Origin: Rhodococcoides kroppenstedtii
GTDB lineage: Bacteria; Actinomycetota; Actinomycetes; Mycobacteriales; Mycobacteriaceae
Direction of reading: 5' to 3'
NCBI RefSeq assembly: GCF_900111805.1
Contig: NZ_FOJN01000018.1
Coordinates: 1 to 64,000 of the forward strand
DNA length: 64,000 nt
Shown: positions 1 through 7,982 of the stretch, piece after piece
Position numbering within the stretch: position 1 is the stretch's first letter
How the letters are laid out: every line of letters starts with the position of its first letter
Made by a program: the position numbers and the translations under genes
Notes under the pieces: generated by a model
The model's database searches: none
What the model was told of the DNA's origin: nothing
What the model saw: the letters and a program-made list of their open reading frames with translations, nothing else

Positions 1-2
1 CC

Positions 3-455
3 GCGGCGGAGCGGGTGCGCGACCCCCGCACCGCCGCCCAACGCGACTACGACGCCGTCTTCACCGCCATCACCCGCACCCTCGCCCGCCGCGACATCGG
101 CACCACCCACCGCGGCCTACCCATCTCCCTCATCCTCACCACCACCGTCGCCGACCTCGCCGCCCGCGCCGGACTCGCCCTCACCGCCGGCGGCACCGCC
201 CTCCCCATCGACGACCTGCTCACCCTCGCCGGCAACCACCCCGACGACCTCGACACCTGGCTGTGCATCACCGACCTGCACCACCGACCCCTCCACCTCG
301 GCCGCAGCCGCCGCACCGCCAACACCGACCAACGCCTCGCCCTGTTCGCCACCGACCACGGCTGCACCTTCCCCGGCTGCACCGCCCCCGCCACCCGCAC
401 CCAGGTCCACCACATCACCGACTGGTCAAACAATCACTATCAGTACACCACCTAG
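3..455 (+). pseudogene. DUF222/HNH endonuclease (13E12-type), 5' part, cut by element
   Basis: The reading frame is open at the left edge of the window and encodes the C-terminal DUF222 region followed by the first half of an HNH motif (CTFPGCTAPATRTQVHHITDW). Five codons after the GACTGG at 420-425 the sequence changes character and the frame ends at an element-derived stop. The missing half (AHGGTTDIEYLTYACDRHH...) resumes in frame at 11811, so this is one gene split by insertion. Full-length relatives are abundant in Mycobacteriales and often contain mobile DNA; their cellular role is poorly defined. The truncated product lacks the second half of the HNH metal-binding site and should not be an active nuclease. 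Confidence 0.9.
420..425. other. attL core (GACTGG)
   Basis: Six bases are shared by both element ends and lie in the codons for Asp-Trp of the HNH motif. Short core identity is typical of large serine integrases. The exact crossover dinucleotide cannot be fixed from one integrated copy. Confidence 0.75.
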
Positions 456-467
456 TATTTTCGAAGG

Positions 468-2000
468 ATGAGCACTCGAACCGCGGTGTACGTCCGCATC
501 AGCTCCGACCGTGACGAACGCAAGGTCGGCGTAGACCGGCAAGAGCAAGACTGCCGCTCGCTCGCCTCGAACCTAGGCTGGACTGTCGAACACGTCTACG
601 TTGACAACGACACGTCAGCGTGGAAGAAGACGAGCGTCGAGCTCCCCGACGGCTCCAAGGTCAGGCGCAACGTGCGGCCCTTGTTCGAGCAGATGCTGAC
701 CGCTCTGCGTCGCGGCGAATACGACTCGTTGATCGCGTACGACCTCGACAGGGTCGCGCGTGAGCCACGAGACTTGGAGAACCTGATCGAGGTGGTCGAG
801 CAATTCGGCAGAACCGTCAAGTCATACACCGGCAACATGGCCCTCGATTCGGACCACGGGATCTACTCCGCGCGCGGCGAGGTCAACCACGCGAACAAGT
901 CCAGTCGGGACACCAGTCGCCGCGTGCGAGACGCAGCGCGTCACCGTGCCATGCAAGGTCAATATCACGGCGCGTCAGCCGCTTTCGGATACGAACTCGT
1001 CAAGGACGAGGACGGCAAGGTCATCACACTGCGTGAGCATCGTGAGCACGCGCCGATGGTTCGCGAGGCGTATGCGCACCTTCTCAGCGGAGGTAGCTTG
1101 CATTCAATCGTCAAACGCTGGAACGAGGAGAAGCGCACTACCTCACGCGGGAACCCCTGGCGTAGTTCGCCTCTCAAGCGCGCACTGACGACAGCAACCA
1201 TCATCGGCATGCGAGAACACGCCGGCGAACTGTTCCCCGCGGAGTGGCCCGCGCTGGTCAACAAGGACGACTGGGACAAGCTGCGGACCCTGCTGTCGGA
1301 CCCGTCACGGCGGCGTCAAGGGTTCGGCTCAGGTCCAGGCACGGGCAGGTACGTACTTTCTGGGTTGGTGCGCTGCGGCGGCTGCGGACGGTCGATGGTC
1401 GCGTCGGTCTACAGCGGTGGTCGAGGTACGCGCGGCTGGGTTTGCGCCATGTCGAACACGTCGGGTTGCACCAATAGTTCGCGCATCGCTCGCGACCCGT
1501 TGGAAACGTATGTGGTCGAGGGCGCGCTCGCGCGGCTGGACTCCGACGCGCTCGCACCCGACGACGAGGAGGGCGATCAACACGTCGAGCTGCGCCAGGC
1601 CATCGACGCAGACCACACGCGGCTGCGTCAGCTCGAGGACGACTACTACGACGGCCTGTTCAAGGGCGACCGCGCTGGTTACGTTCGACAGCGCGATCGA
1701 CTGACCTCTCGGATAGCCGACAGTGAGCGTCAGCTCCTCTCTGCGGCGCAAAAGTCCGTCCTGGCTGGTATCGACAGCGTCGAAACGCTACGCGGGCGCT
1801 GGGAGGACGAGACGGTCGCTCGCCGTAACGCCATCCTCGGCGCGATCATCGACAAGATCGTCATTGGCAAGTACCCCGCCGGCCTGCCCTACACGTTGCA
1901 CCACCGCAAGAGCGAGACGCTGGAGGAGTTCGAGGGTCGCAAGCGCGCACACCAGCTCGCGGTGCTCGAAGCGCGCGTGACCATCGAGTGGCGCGCCTAG
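468..2000 (+). CDS. Large serine recombinase (integrase)
   Basis: This 510-residue protein integrates and excises the element through a covalent Ser-DNA intermediate. The N-terminal resolvase domain (about residues 3-150) begins TAVYVRISSDRDE, with the catalytic serine at residue 12 or 13, and contains the YDLDRVAREPRDLE segment. The recombinase domain follows (FGYELVKDEDG, roughly 165-280). A recombinase zinc-ribbon carries CGGCG near residue 302 and two later cysteines (WVCAMSNTSGC), and a charged coiled-coil-like segment leads to the C-terminus. Length and domain order are normal for the family. The ATG lies 43 bases inside attL, so the gene is at the element edge. Its promoter probably spans the attachment site, which would link expression to the integrated or circular state (inference). 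Confidence 0.95.
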   Translation: MSTRTAVYVRISSDRDERKVGVDRQEQDCRSLASNLGWTVEHVYVDNDTSAWKKTSVELPDGSKVRRNVRPLFEQMLTALRRGEYDSLIAYDLDRVAREPRDLENLIEVVEQFGRTVKSYTGNMALDSDHGIYSARGEVNHANKSSRDTSRRVRDAARHRAMQGQYHGASAAFGYELVKDEDGKVITLREHREHAPMVREAYAHLLSGGSLHSIVKRWNEEKRTTSRGNPWRSSPLKRALTTATIIGMREHAGELFPAEWPALVNKDDWDKLRTLLSDPSRRRQGFGSGPGTGRYVLSGLVRCGGCGRSMVASVYSGGRGTRGWVCAMSNTSGCTNSSRIARDPLETYVVEGALARLDSDALAPDDEEGDQHVELRQAIDADHTRLRQLEDDYYDGLFKGDRAGYVRQRDRLTSRIADSERQLLSAAQKSVLAGIDSVETLRGRWEDETVARRNAILGAIIDKIVIGKYPAGLPYTLHHRKSETLEEFEGRKRAHQLAVLEARVTIEWRA

Positions 2001-2031
2001 TTTGTCGGTGCCACTCGGCATACTGGTCGGT

Positions 2032-2634
2032 ATGGCGAACGTGAGCGACGACCTGATGATGCACAAAGACAACGATCCGAATGCCTTCGGCATGTTCGAG
2101 TGCTTTTTCTGCGCTGCATCAACGCAAATGTTCGCCGTGCGTATGGTCGACCAGGATTGGGGTTCGCCAGGGGTTGTGTGGTTGCGCTGCATGTCGTGCC
2201 GCCGAGGATTCGTGCTGAACGACCTGTACGGGTTGGCCCCCTCGACCACACCGCTTGACGTTCCACAGGGTCTCGACGCGGACACGGAATCGACGTGGAA
2301 CGAAGTTCGATCGTGCCTGTCGGCGCGAGCGTTCACAGCGTCCGTCATGATGTGCCGCAAGCTGCTCATGCACATGGCCGTCGAGGAAGGCCTGCCCGCC
2401 AAGAATGAGAAGGATTTTGCGCCGACGTTTGTCCAGTGCATCGACCACTTGCAAGCGGAAGGCGTCATCACCAAGCGCAACCGCAAGTGGGTCGATCGAA
2501 TCAAGGACATCGGCAACGAGGCCAACCACGACCTGGCGTCGATCGACAAAGACCAGGCCACCACCGTCGCGACGTTCACGCGCCAACTACTCCACGAGGT
2601 CTACGAGTTGCCGTTCCTCGAAGCCAACACCTGA
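2032..2634 (+). CDS. DUF4145-family protein
   Basis: The 200-residue product starts MANVSDDLMMHKDN. It has two cysteine pairs near the N-terminus (CFFC and CMSC), which probably form a zinc site. An all-helical C-terminal part includes FTASVMMCRKLLMHMAVEEG and IKDIGNEANHDL, typical of DUF4145. These proteins are often cargo of phages, restriction loci and mobile elements, and the helical part resembles HEPN-type folds; no activity can be assigned. An in-frame TTG at 2002 would add ten residues, but the ATG is the more ordinary start. It follows the integrase directly on the same strand. Confidence 0.8.
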   Translation: MANVSDDLMMHKDNDPNAFGMFECFFCAASTQMFAVRMVDQDWGSPGVVWLRCMSCRRGFVLNDLYGLAPSTTPLDVPQGLDADTESTWNEVRSCLSARAFTASVMMCRKLLMHMAVEEGLPAKNEKDFAPTFVQCIDHLQAEGVITKRNRKWVDRIKDIGNEANHDLASIDKDQATTVATFTRQLLHEVYELPFLEANT

Positions 2635-2747
2635 CGACACGCGGTCAGCCGTGCTGGTGGCGCGCCGGTCCGTCCAGTACCCTCCAGGGTGAACTCACGT
2701 TCCGCGCCGACAAAGTTCTCAGTGAACCGCACTTGGGCGCGCCCGTT

Positions 2748-2798
2748 GTTCTAGTGGTAGACAGCGTCCCTCGGGTCCGAGGTTGTCGATCGCAGAAC
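2748..2798 (+). other. Nested hairpin, tRNA-like but not a tRNA
   Basis: GTTCT (2748-2752) pairs with AGAAC (2794-2798), GACA (2760-2763) with TGTC (2784-2787), and CCTCG (2769-2773) with CGAGG (2778-2782) around a GGTC tetraloop. The stretch AGTGGTAGA resembles a tRNA D-arm. No 7 bp acceptor stem or T-arm can be drawn. It lies in the gap 2635-2980, where I see no convincing longer gene. It could be a terminator-like or structured RNA after the DUF4145 gene. Confidence 0.35.
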
Positions 2799-2980
2799 TA
2801 GGCAGGACGGCAGGCGCGATGCCTGCTAGCGGCGCGATGCCGCTAGTGACTGCAGGGATCGGCGCAAGGCCGATGAACACGAGGGAACGGATCGCCGCAA
2901 TGGCGAGTCACGTTGTCGGCCAGTGGACTAGTCCGTGGCTCCTGACCCGAGGGCGGGAGCTTACGCGCTAGGAGCTTGCC

Positions 2981-3142
2981 GTGCCTGTCACGTATCTCAT
3001 CGTCGCCGTTGTTGTTGCGGCACTACTGCAGGTCACGCGCGTTGTTGTCGCGGCCTGGCTCGCAAGTCCCGGCTGTTCGGTGGACGCGGACAAGTTTCTT
3101 CAAGTGTTCAACGGACTCAGAGCTTCGACACGACGAGGCTGA
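2981..3142 (+). CDS. Small membrane protein, 53 residues
   Basis: This short gene has a strong ribosome binding site, AGGAG at 2970-2974, six bases before a GTG start. The product begins VPVTYLIVAVVVAALLQVTR, one hydrophobic helix of about 18 residues, followed by a short polar tail with a single cysteine. It resembles the small membrane proteins common in actinophages and their satellites, but no family is recognised. The frame, the site spacing and the hydrophobic helix are observed; that it is expressed is inferred. Confidence 0.5.
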   Translation: MPVTYLIVAVVVAALLQVTRVVVAAWLASPGCSVDADKFLQVFNGLRASTRRG

Positions 3143-3200
3143 TCGAGTCGTGGAAGAGCAAACCCGATCCGCCTCCAGCAGATGAGCCCCGAGGTGGTGT

Positions 3201-3830
3201 CTAGTTGGCGCGGCCTGCACGCTTGACGAGCGCGGCAATCGTGCCTGGCTTCCAACTCGCCCCGCCCTGCGCGGTCGGAACTCCGTCAGCGTTGAGACCG
3301 TCCGCGATGCGTTGCAGCGTCGCGCCATTCGCCCGTTCACGGCAGACGCGCGCCACAACGTCGACAGGCGTAGTCGCCCGTCGCCCGAGCAGGACACCTT
3401 GAGTCCGTCTAACGGCGAGCGCTTCTCGGGTGCGTTGCCCGATCAGGTTGCGTTCCAGCTCGGCAAAGACTGCGGCCATCTGCGACATGGCCCTCCCCAT
3501 CGGGGTCGATAAGTCCATGCCCAGGTCGAGGACAACGACGTTCCATCCTTGCCGTTGAGCAGTCGCCAGCAGGTCTGCGAAGTCCCCGGTGGATCGGCTG
3601 AGTCGGTCGACTTTGGTAGCGACCAGCGCGTCGGCCTCGCCGGCTTCGAGTAGCGCGAGCGCCGCACGCAGTGCCGGACGGTTCGCGCTCGCTCCGCTGA
3701 TCCCTCTGTCCGACAACCAGGTAACGGTCCAGCCTCGCCTCGTCGCCTCGGCAAGGACTGCTCGTTCCTGCACGTCGAGGCTCGTGTCCTGGCCGTCTGT
3801 CGAGCAACGCCCGTACCCGATAACTCGCAT
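3201..3830 (-). CDS. Small serine recombinase (resolvase/invertase type)
   Basis: The 209-residue product has the catalytic domain of the Tn3/Hin family: MRVIGYGRCSTDGQ with the active serine in the RCST motif, VATKVDRLSRSTGDF, and AVFAELERNLIGQRTREAL at the end of the E-helix. A helix-turn-helix DNA-binding tail follows (GATLQRIADGLNADGVPTAQG). ATG 3830 is preferred over an upstream TTG at 3848 because AAGGGACC precedes it. The element already has an integrase, so this enzyme may resolve dimers or invert DNA. A perfect palindrome upstream (3844-3883) is a natural binding or crossover site. Confidence 0.9.
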   Translation of the reverse strand: MRVIGYGRCSTDGQDTSLDVQERAVLAEATRRGWTVTWLSDRGISGASANRPALRAALALLEAGEADALVATKVDRLSRSTGDFADLLATAQRQGWNVVVLDLGMDLSTPMGRAMSQMAAVFAELERNLIGQRTREALAVRRTQGVLLGRRATTPVDVVARVCRERANGATLQRIADGLNADGVPTAQGGASWKPGTIAALVKRAGRAN

Positions 3831-3843
3831 CTCGGTCGGTCCC

Positions 3844-3883
3844 TTCAATCAATGTCCTTCAGGCAATCGGTCGATTGATTGAA
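3844..3883. repeat. Nested palindrome beside resolvase gene (putative recombination or operator site)
   Basis: Outer arms TTCAATCAAT (3844-3853) and ATTGATTGAA (3874-3883) are perfect inverted repeats. Between them CAATCG-GT-CGATTG (3864-3877) is a second perfect inverted repeat with a 2 bp centre, the geometry of a serine-resolvase crossover site. It overlaps the resolvase translation start region, so autorepression is the alternative. Confidence 0.55.
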
Positions 3884-3994
3884 AAAGGCTGAGGTGGCCA
3901 GCGCAAACAACGGCCTCAGATGAGCTCGGACGAAAGCCTGCGACGTACTCCCGCCGTGAGCGTCCAGACCCGCGACGGCGGGCCTCAGGGCGCG

Positions 3995-4141
3995 CTACTG
4001 GCACGCAGCGGACGTGTTCGCGTACTGCCAACAGTGACGAGGCGGTCCGCAGACGTACCGACCACCACCGATCGGTGACGAGTGCGAGCGCGGGTACTCC
4101 CGCTTGCACAGGACGCAGGTCACTGTCTCGACCCCGGTCAT
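3995..4141 (-). CDS. Small putative zinc-binding protein, 48 residues
   Basis: The start codon overlaps the stop of the preceding gene as ATGA (4138-4141), good evidence of translational coupling. The product MTGVETVTCVLCKREYPRSH continues to a second cysteine cluster with a CGPPRHCW core, making a CxxC...Cx5C pattern of a small zinc ribbon. Proteins of this size and pattern are frequent in actinophages. Function unknown. Between its end and the resolvase palindrome (3884-3994) no further gene is convincing. Confidence 0.6.
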   Translation of the reverse strand: MTGVETVTCVLCKREYPRSHSSPIGGGRYVCGPPRHCWQYANTSAACQ

Positions 4142-4563
4142 GACGCGACCACGCGCTTGCGCGCGGCGATCTTGCGCTCTGCATCGCGGCGGGACTCCTC
4201 ACTGAAGTCGCCGCCGGGAGCAACTACCTCAACGGATAGCGGTTCGCAATCCCCGGCAAGGGTATAATTGCAGTCCGCGTCAACAGCTTTCAGTTCTCCT
4301 CCGTCGAACACAGCTGCAACAGTTCGTGTCTCGTACGGCGCATCGAGTGCCGTCGTCACGTCACGGCAATGATCCGTGACGCTCCGACGTTCCTGCAGGA
4401 GGAACGCTGCGACGGGAGCGTCGATGCTGTCGAGTTCGTTCAGGCACATTATCCAGACCCGGACGCGCCATCCTGTTGGCGCGGAAACCATCTGGATCGT
4501 CGTCCAGTCGTCGGAATAGGTGATGTCACCGTAGTAGTCGTACACATCGTGCGTGTCGGTCAT
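4138..4563 (-). CDS. Hypothetical protein, 141 residues
   Basis: The product is acidic at the N-terminus (MTDTHDVYDYYGDITYSDDW) and basic at the C-terminus (RRDAERKIAARKRVVAS), with no membrane segment. The start is supported by a GA-rich ribosome binding region just upstream (AGAAGAGAGACAAC). It is downstream of the iteron cluster and the replication gene in the leftward operon, and is coupled by ATGA to the small zinc protein. No family is recognised. Confidence 0.65.
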   Translation of the reverse strand: MTDTHDVYDYYGDITYSDDWTTIQMVSAPTGWRVRVWIMCLNELDSIDAPVAAFLLQERRSVTDHCRDVTTALDAPYETRTVAAVFDGGELKAVDADCNYTLAGDCEPLSVEVVAPGGDFSEESRRDAERKIAARKRVVAS

Positions 4564-4735
4564 GTTGTCTCTCTTCTGGTTTGGTTCTACCTGGCCGGCC
4601 AGGCCGTGGTCGGTCTGTGCGTGTTAGCTAGGGACGAACTTCTCGTCGCGAAACGCCGTCGTCAATCGCGGTTACCTCTTCTAGGTAGATAGCTCCTCTC
4701 TCCACGTCTTTCACGTTCTGGTCCCAGCTGTTTCG

Positions 4736-4926
4736 CTGTTCTGGTCTCTAGAGACCAGTCCAGAACAGCTCGCCAGAACAGCTCAACTGGAGGTGTTCTC
4801 TGACCTGTTCTGAGGTGTTCCAGAACACCTCTACCAGCGCAAACACTGCTAAACGTCCTCACCTGTTCTGGCGTCGTCAGAACAGCTCGGCGCGTTCACC
4901 TGTTCTGGAGCCTCAGAACAGGTGAA
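4736..4926. repeat. Iteron cluster, candidate replication origin
   Basis: The 8-mer CTGTTCTG or its complement CAGAACAG occurs eight times in 186 bp: forward at 4736, 4805, 4863 and 4900, reverse at 4761, 4774, 4878 and 4914. It also contains a perfect 18 bp palindrome CTGGTCTCTAGAGACCAG (4741-4758), arms GAGGTGTTC/GAACACCTC (4812-4831), and a 13 bp inverted repeat TTCACCTGTTCTG (4895-4907 with 4914-4926). It lies at and inside the 3' end of the replication gene, which fits an iteron-controlled origin. The strong hairpins could also terminate transcription. Confidence 0.75.
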
Positions 4927-6996
4927 AACGTGTTTTGCTCCGCGAGTACCGACAGCGCGCACTTCGAGAACCCCGGTTTCGACGCCGAGCGCGAGCGCAG
5001 CCTTGAACGCAGCCTCCCCGACGTGCAGAGCGCCCTTCAGCCTGGCGAACGAACGCGCGCCGTCGTTCTCGACCTCAGAGAGCACTTCCAACAGGCGAGC
5101 TAGCAACTGCCGATCCTTGTCGTCGTGTTCGCGCGCCGCGTCCCCCAGATCCGAGACTTCGACCGAGAGGTCGAACGCGGCGTTACCCTCCGGTGCGCGA
5201 CGCAACGACGACGGCCACGACACGTCCGTTCCGAACCTGTTGCCGCGCCATTCGGTCAACCTCCCGGTTCGCGACAGGTGGAACCCCATTTCGGGCCAGC
5301 GCTTCCATCCGCTCGAACCGATCGGGCGCTTCGTGTCCGCGTCGTGCGGGGTGTGTGCTTCCATCAGCACTGTGACGCCGTGTTCGTCACGCAGGTCGTC
5401 CACGAGCTGCGTGATCGACTGAAAGAACGGTTCCTCGCGTTCGTTCTGGTCGCTCAGCTTGTAGATGGGACCGACGACGACCAGATCGGGTTTGACCTCA
5501 GCGACCCACTTCCGGACCCGTTCAGCGTCGTGAGGATCTTCCAGCGCGAGGGGTTGGCCGAAGTCCGATCGCGGCAGGAAGAACAGGTTGCCGAGCATCA
5601 CGTCGCGGTCCCCGCCGTTGGCCTGCCACGCCTCGGTCATCTCGCGTAACCGATTCTGGAACAGGTCGTACGGGTTCTCCACGTCCACGAGCAGTACCCG
5701 TCCTGGCTCGAAGCTTCGGCGGTTGACCCAGTCGAACGGATCAAGGCCCGCCGCGACGGAGCCCGCGATCCACCGCAGCAACGTGCTCTTACCCGCGCCC
5801 TCGTCAGCGGTCAGGATCAGTCGGATTCCCTTCGGGAGGCGACCCGGTATGACCCACTCGTATTCGACAGCATCATCGACGTCGAGCAACTGAGCGGCGC
5901 TGAGAGGTACCACGTCGGGTAGCTCCGAACGCGCAGCGCGTGAGACCTCGTCGGTGTAGCGGCGCTTCGCCGTGTCCTTCGCGTGCATCTCGCGGACGTA
6001 CTTCTCGACCAGTGCGTCCGTCTCGGGAGCATCATGACTCTGACCCCACTCCCTCATCCACGGTTGCATGTAGTCGCCCGTGGACGCGACGTACCGTTGA
6101 GCGCTCGCTACGATCGTGCGAACCTCACGCTCCATCAACGGTGTCGAGCCGGGACTGTTGCGCGCCGCCTCCTTCATGAGGACAAGGACCGCGTCGAACT
6201 GGTCAGGACCGAGCGCGCCGAACAGCTTCACGGCTCGGCGGTGAAGGGTGTCGTTTCGCGCCCCCTCCTCGATGGCCTCCAGATAGCCACCAAGGGGATC
6301 AGTAGACGAGTCGTCGCGCTCGTCCTGCGCGATGCTCTGCGTGAGGATCAGCGGCGCTACTGCTGGTGCTGGCGAGTCGTCGCGCCAGCTGTACGTCCCT
6401 CCCGACAGGTGGTTCGACGGAGGCAGAAGAACGTACCCGCCCTCACCGCGAACATCGACTCCCGGCAACCATCCGACTCGATTGCCTACCACTCCATCGT
6501 CCGGGTAACGGAAGTACAGGTGCCGGCCACCGCCACCCGTCAGCGCGGTCAGCGTGTGCGGCACGGGGTTGTCGCGTGTCCACGCTTCCCAGGAGTCGAA
6601 GCCACCCGACTTGCGGTCCACGTCCACGACGAACACTCCGCTGTCGTGCCCAGTCGCTACCGCCCAGTTGGCATCGGGGTACGTGCGCTCCCACGCCGCG
6701 ATCTTCGACGGATCCGCCGAGGCGTCCTTGACGCCGTGCGTCGTGCGCGGATGCTTGCCTGGGCTGCTGCACTCGTCGCCCTTCCCGCACGAGCACCTAC
6801 CCCGCACGATCGGGTAACACGGGAAGATGTGCCAGCCGCGTTCGACGTACTCATCTAGGCGGCGTCGTTCCTTGCTGGCAGACAACGCATCTCGCCCGAT
6901 AGAATCGTTGTCGAGAGGCTTGGTGAGAGGCCGATCAGTGTTGTATCCCCTGGGACTGGCTCCGCTACCGGCGGGGCCATTCTCATGTGTTGGCAT
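4849..6996 (-). CDS. Primase-polymerase / RecA-like helicase replication protein
   Basis: This 715-residue protein should prime and unwind the excised element. The N-terminal third is a bifunctional primase-polymerase domain: cysteines RCSCGKGDECSSPGKHPR, then WAVATGHDSGVFVVDVDRKS with the DxD-type metal site, and GGGGRHLYFRYP. A helical linker (GARNDTLHRRAVKLFGALG) follows. The second half is a RecA/RepA-like ATPase with Walker A DEGAGKSTLLRW near residue 400, Walker B-like RVLLVDVENPYD, and DLVVVGPIYKL. Such two-domain proteins are typical of actinobacterial satellites and plasmids. The gene begins inside the end of a 48-codon gene and ends among the iterons, so it forms the core of a leftward replication operon. 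Confidence 0.93.
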   Translation of the reverse strand: MPTHENGPAGSGASPRGYNTDRPLTKPLDNDSIGRDALSASKERRRLDEYVERGWHIFPCYPIVRGRCSCGKGDECSSPGKHPRTTHGVKDASADPSKIAAWERTYPDANWAVATGHDSGVFVVDVDRKSGGFDSWEAWTRDNPVPHTLTALTGGGGRHLYFRYPDDGVVGNRVGWLPGVDVRGEGGYVLLPPSNHLSGGTYSWRDDSPAPAVAPLILTQSIAQDERDDSSTDPLGGYLEAIEEGARNDTLHRRAVKLFGALGPDQFDAVLVLMKEAARNSPGSTPLMEREVRTIVASAQRYVASTGDYMQPWMREWGQSHDAPETDALVEKYVREMHAKDTAKRRYTDEVSRAARSELPDVVPLSAAQLLDVDDAVEYEWVIPGRLPKGIRLILTADEGAGKSTLLRWIAGSVAAGLDPFDWVNRRSFEPGRVLLVDVENPYDLFQNRLREMTEAWQANGGDRDVMLGNLFFLPRSDFGQPLALEDPHDAERVRKWVAEVKPDLVVVGPIYKLSDQNEREEPFFQSITQLVDDLRDEHGVTVLMEAHTPHDADTKRPIGSSGWKRWPEMGFHLSRTGRLTEWRGNRFGTDVSWPSSLRRAPEGNAAFDLSVEVSDLGDAAREHDDKDRQLLARLLEVLSEVENDGARSFARLKGALHVGEAAFKAALALGVETGVLEVRAVGTRGAKHVFTCSEAPEQVNAPSCSDDARTGEDV

Positions 6997-7129
6997 GGAC
7001 GCCCCCGTTCACGAGTGCGCGCAGAAGACGGATCGCGCCGGCGTCCGTGACGGTCTCGGGTAGGCCCTGTTCGACGGCGCTGCGTCGTGCGTCCTCGCGT
7101 GCGCGCTCCGCGAACTCCTCGGCGGTCAC
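6983..7129 (-). CDS. Small coupled protein, 48 residues
   Basis: The GTG start overlaps the stop of the HTH gene (GTGA at 7126-7129) and its own stop lies 14 bases inside the replication gene, so translation of all three is coupled. The product MTAEEFAERAREDARRSAVE is helical and charged, with no recognised family. It may be a small replication accessory or copy-control protein (inference from position only). Confidence 0.6.
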   Translation of the reverse strand: MTAEEFAERAREDARRSAVEQGLPETVTDAGAIRLLRALVNGGVHANT

Positions 7130-7401
7130 GACGCTTCGGCCTTACGCTTCGGGCGCGTTGCGAAGTCCTCCGCGATGGCGGATTCTGTGAACAGCTCCGA
7201 GAGCGGGCAACCCAGCAAGGACGGCAATTCCTCGCGCAGAACGGCATTCGGGCGAGTCCAACCGATCGCAGCGTTACGAACGTGGCGCGCGCTGACACCC
7301 AGCTTTGCGCCGATCTGGACGTACGTCCAGCGCTGACGCTCAGCGCAGTCAGCGAAGGGTTGTCGGCCATGAGGACCATAGGCGACGACGGAACGAGGCA
7401 T
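7126..7401 (-). CDS. Helix-turn-helix DNA-binding protein
   Basis: The 91-residue product has an HTH in the segment WTYVQIGAKLGVSARHVRNA and a basic C-terminus (RPKRKAEAS). ATG 7401 gives MPRSVVAYGPHG; an in-frame start at 7458 would add 19 residues of doubtful value. It heads the leftward operon that includes the replication protein and lies downstream of a promoter with an internal palindrome, so it may be an autoregulated repressor or an excisionase-like factor. Confidence 0.75.
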   Translation of the reverse strand: MPRSVVAYGPHGRQPFADCAERQRWTYVQIGAKLGVSARHVRNAAIGWTRPNAVLREELPSLLGCPLSELFTESAIAEDFATRPKRKAEAS

Positions 7402-7595
7402 AGCAGCTCCCAGGTAACGATGGAAGCTCGTACCGTCGCGCCACTCTCTCTCAACCAACCCGCTGTGCAGCCGGTGGCTTCCCTCGCTACGAGCAGCGAA
7501 GGTGATCCGTGGTCGTCACCCATCGTGAAGACTGGGCGGCTATCTCTGCACTGAGGCGAGAGACGCATGGAGTCGAAACTGATCGACTGACAACC

Positions 7596-7624
7596 ACGTT
7601 AGCCCAATGGGGCCCACTGGACAA
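7596..7624 (-). promoter_or_regulatory. Predicted leftward promoter with operator palindrome
   Basis: On the minus strand TTGTCC (7624-7619) and TAACGT (7601-7596) are separated by exactly 17 bp. The spacer is almost filled by a 17 bp imperfect palindrome, CCAATGGG-G-CCCACTGG (7604-7620, 7 of 8 arm bases matching). This is the layout of a repressed sigma-70-type promoter for the HTH/replication operon. Confidence 0.5.
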
Positions 7625-7982
7625 CGACCCGCCAGCCAGGAATCGACCGTGCAGTACGACCCTTGACGGCCAGCCGAAGCTGTGCCTAATCTGATCTTTG
7701 CACGGCGACGTCGTGCACCAGGTAAGGCAGAACCAAAAGCGGCTCCACGGCGAACTGGCTTCATCAGAAGTTCAAGCGCAGGAGTGTCCTCGATCCGAGG
7801 ACGCGGGTCAAAAGCTACGGTCCCGTTCTGTCGTAAGCCTGCACCGAACACTGCCGGTGAAAAAGCGGATTCAAGCGGAAACGCTTCGCGCGCCGAGGTA
7901 CGACGGGAGTGAGCCTACAAACAGGCGTCCTCCCAGCCCGTCGTGCCTGTCGCCACGCTTGGGTACGCCGGAAAGAAAAACC
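7625..7982. other. Control gap without a convincing gene
   Basis: Between the leftward promoter and the next rightward gene I see only short overlapping frames with improbable composition. The stretch separates leftward replication genes from rightward genes and may hold the rightward promoter and regulatory sites. Confidence 0.5.

Noticed and set aside
2740-2800. Possible tRNA gene
   Set aside because: The D-arm-like AGTGGTAGA is present, but no 7 bp acceptor stem, proper anticodon stem or T-arm can be formed. Kept only as a hairpin.
4662-4862. 66-codon leftward frame
   Set aside because: It runs through the iterons and is arginine-rich by virtue of their complement; no ribosome site and no protein-like character.
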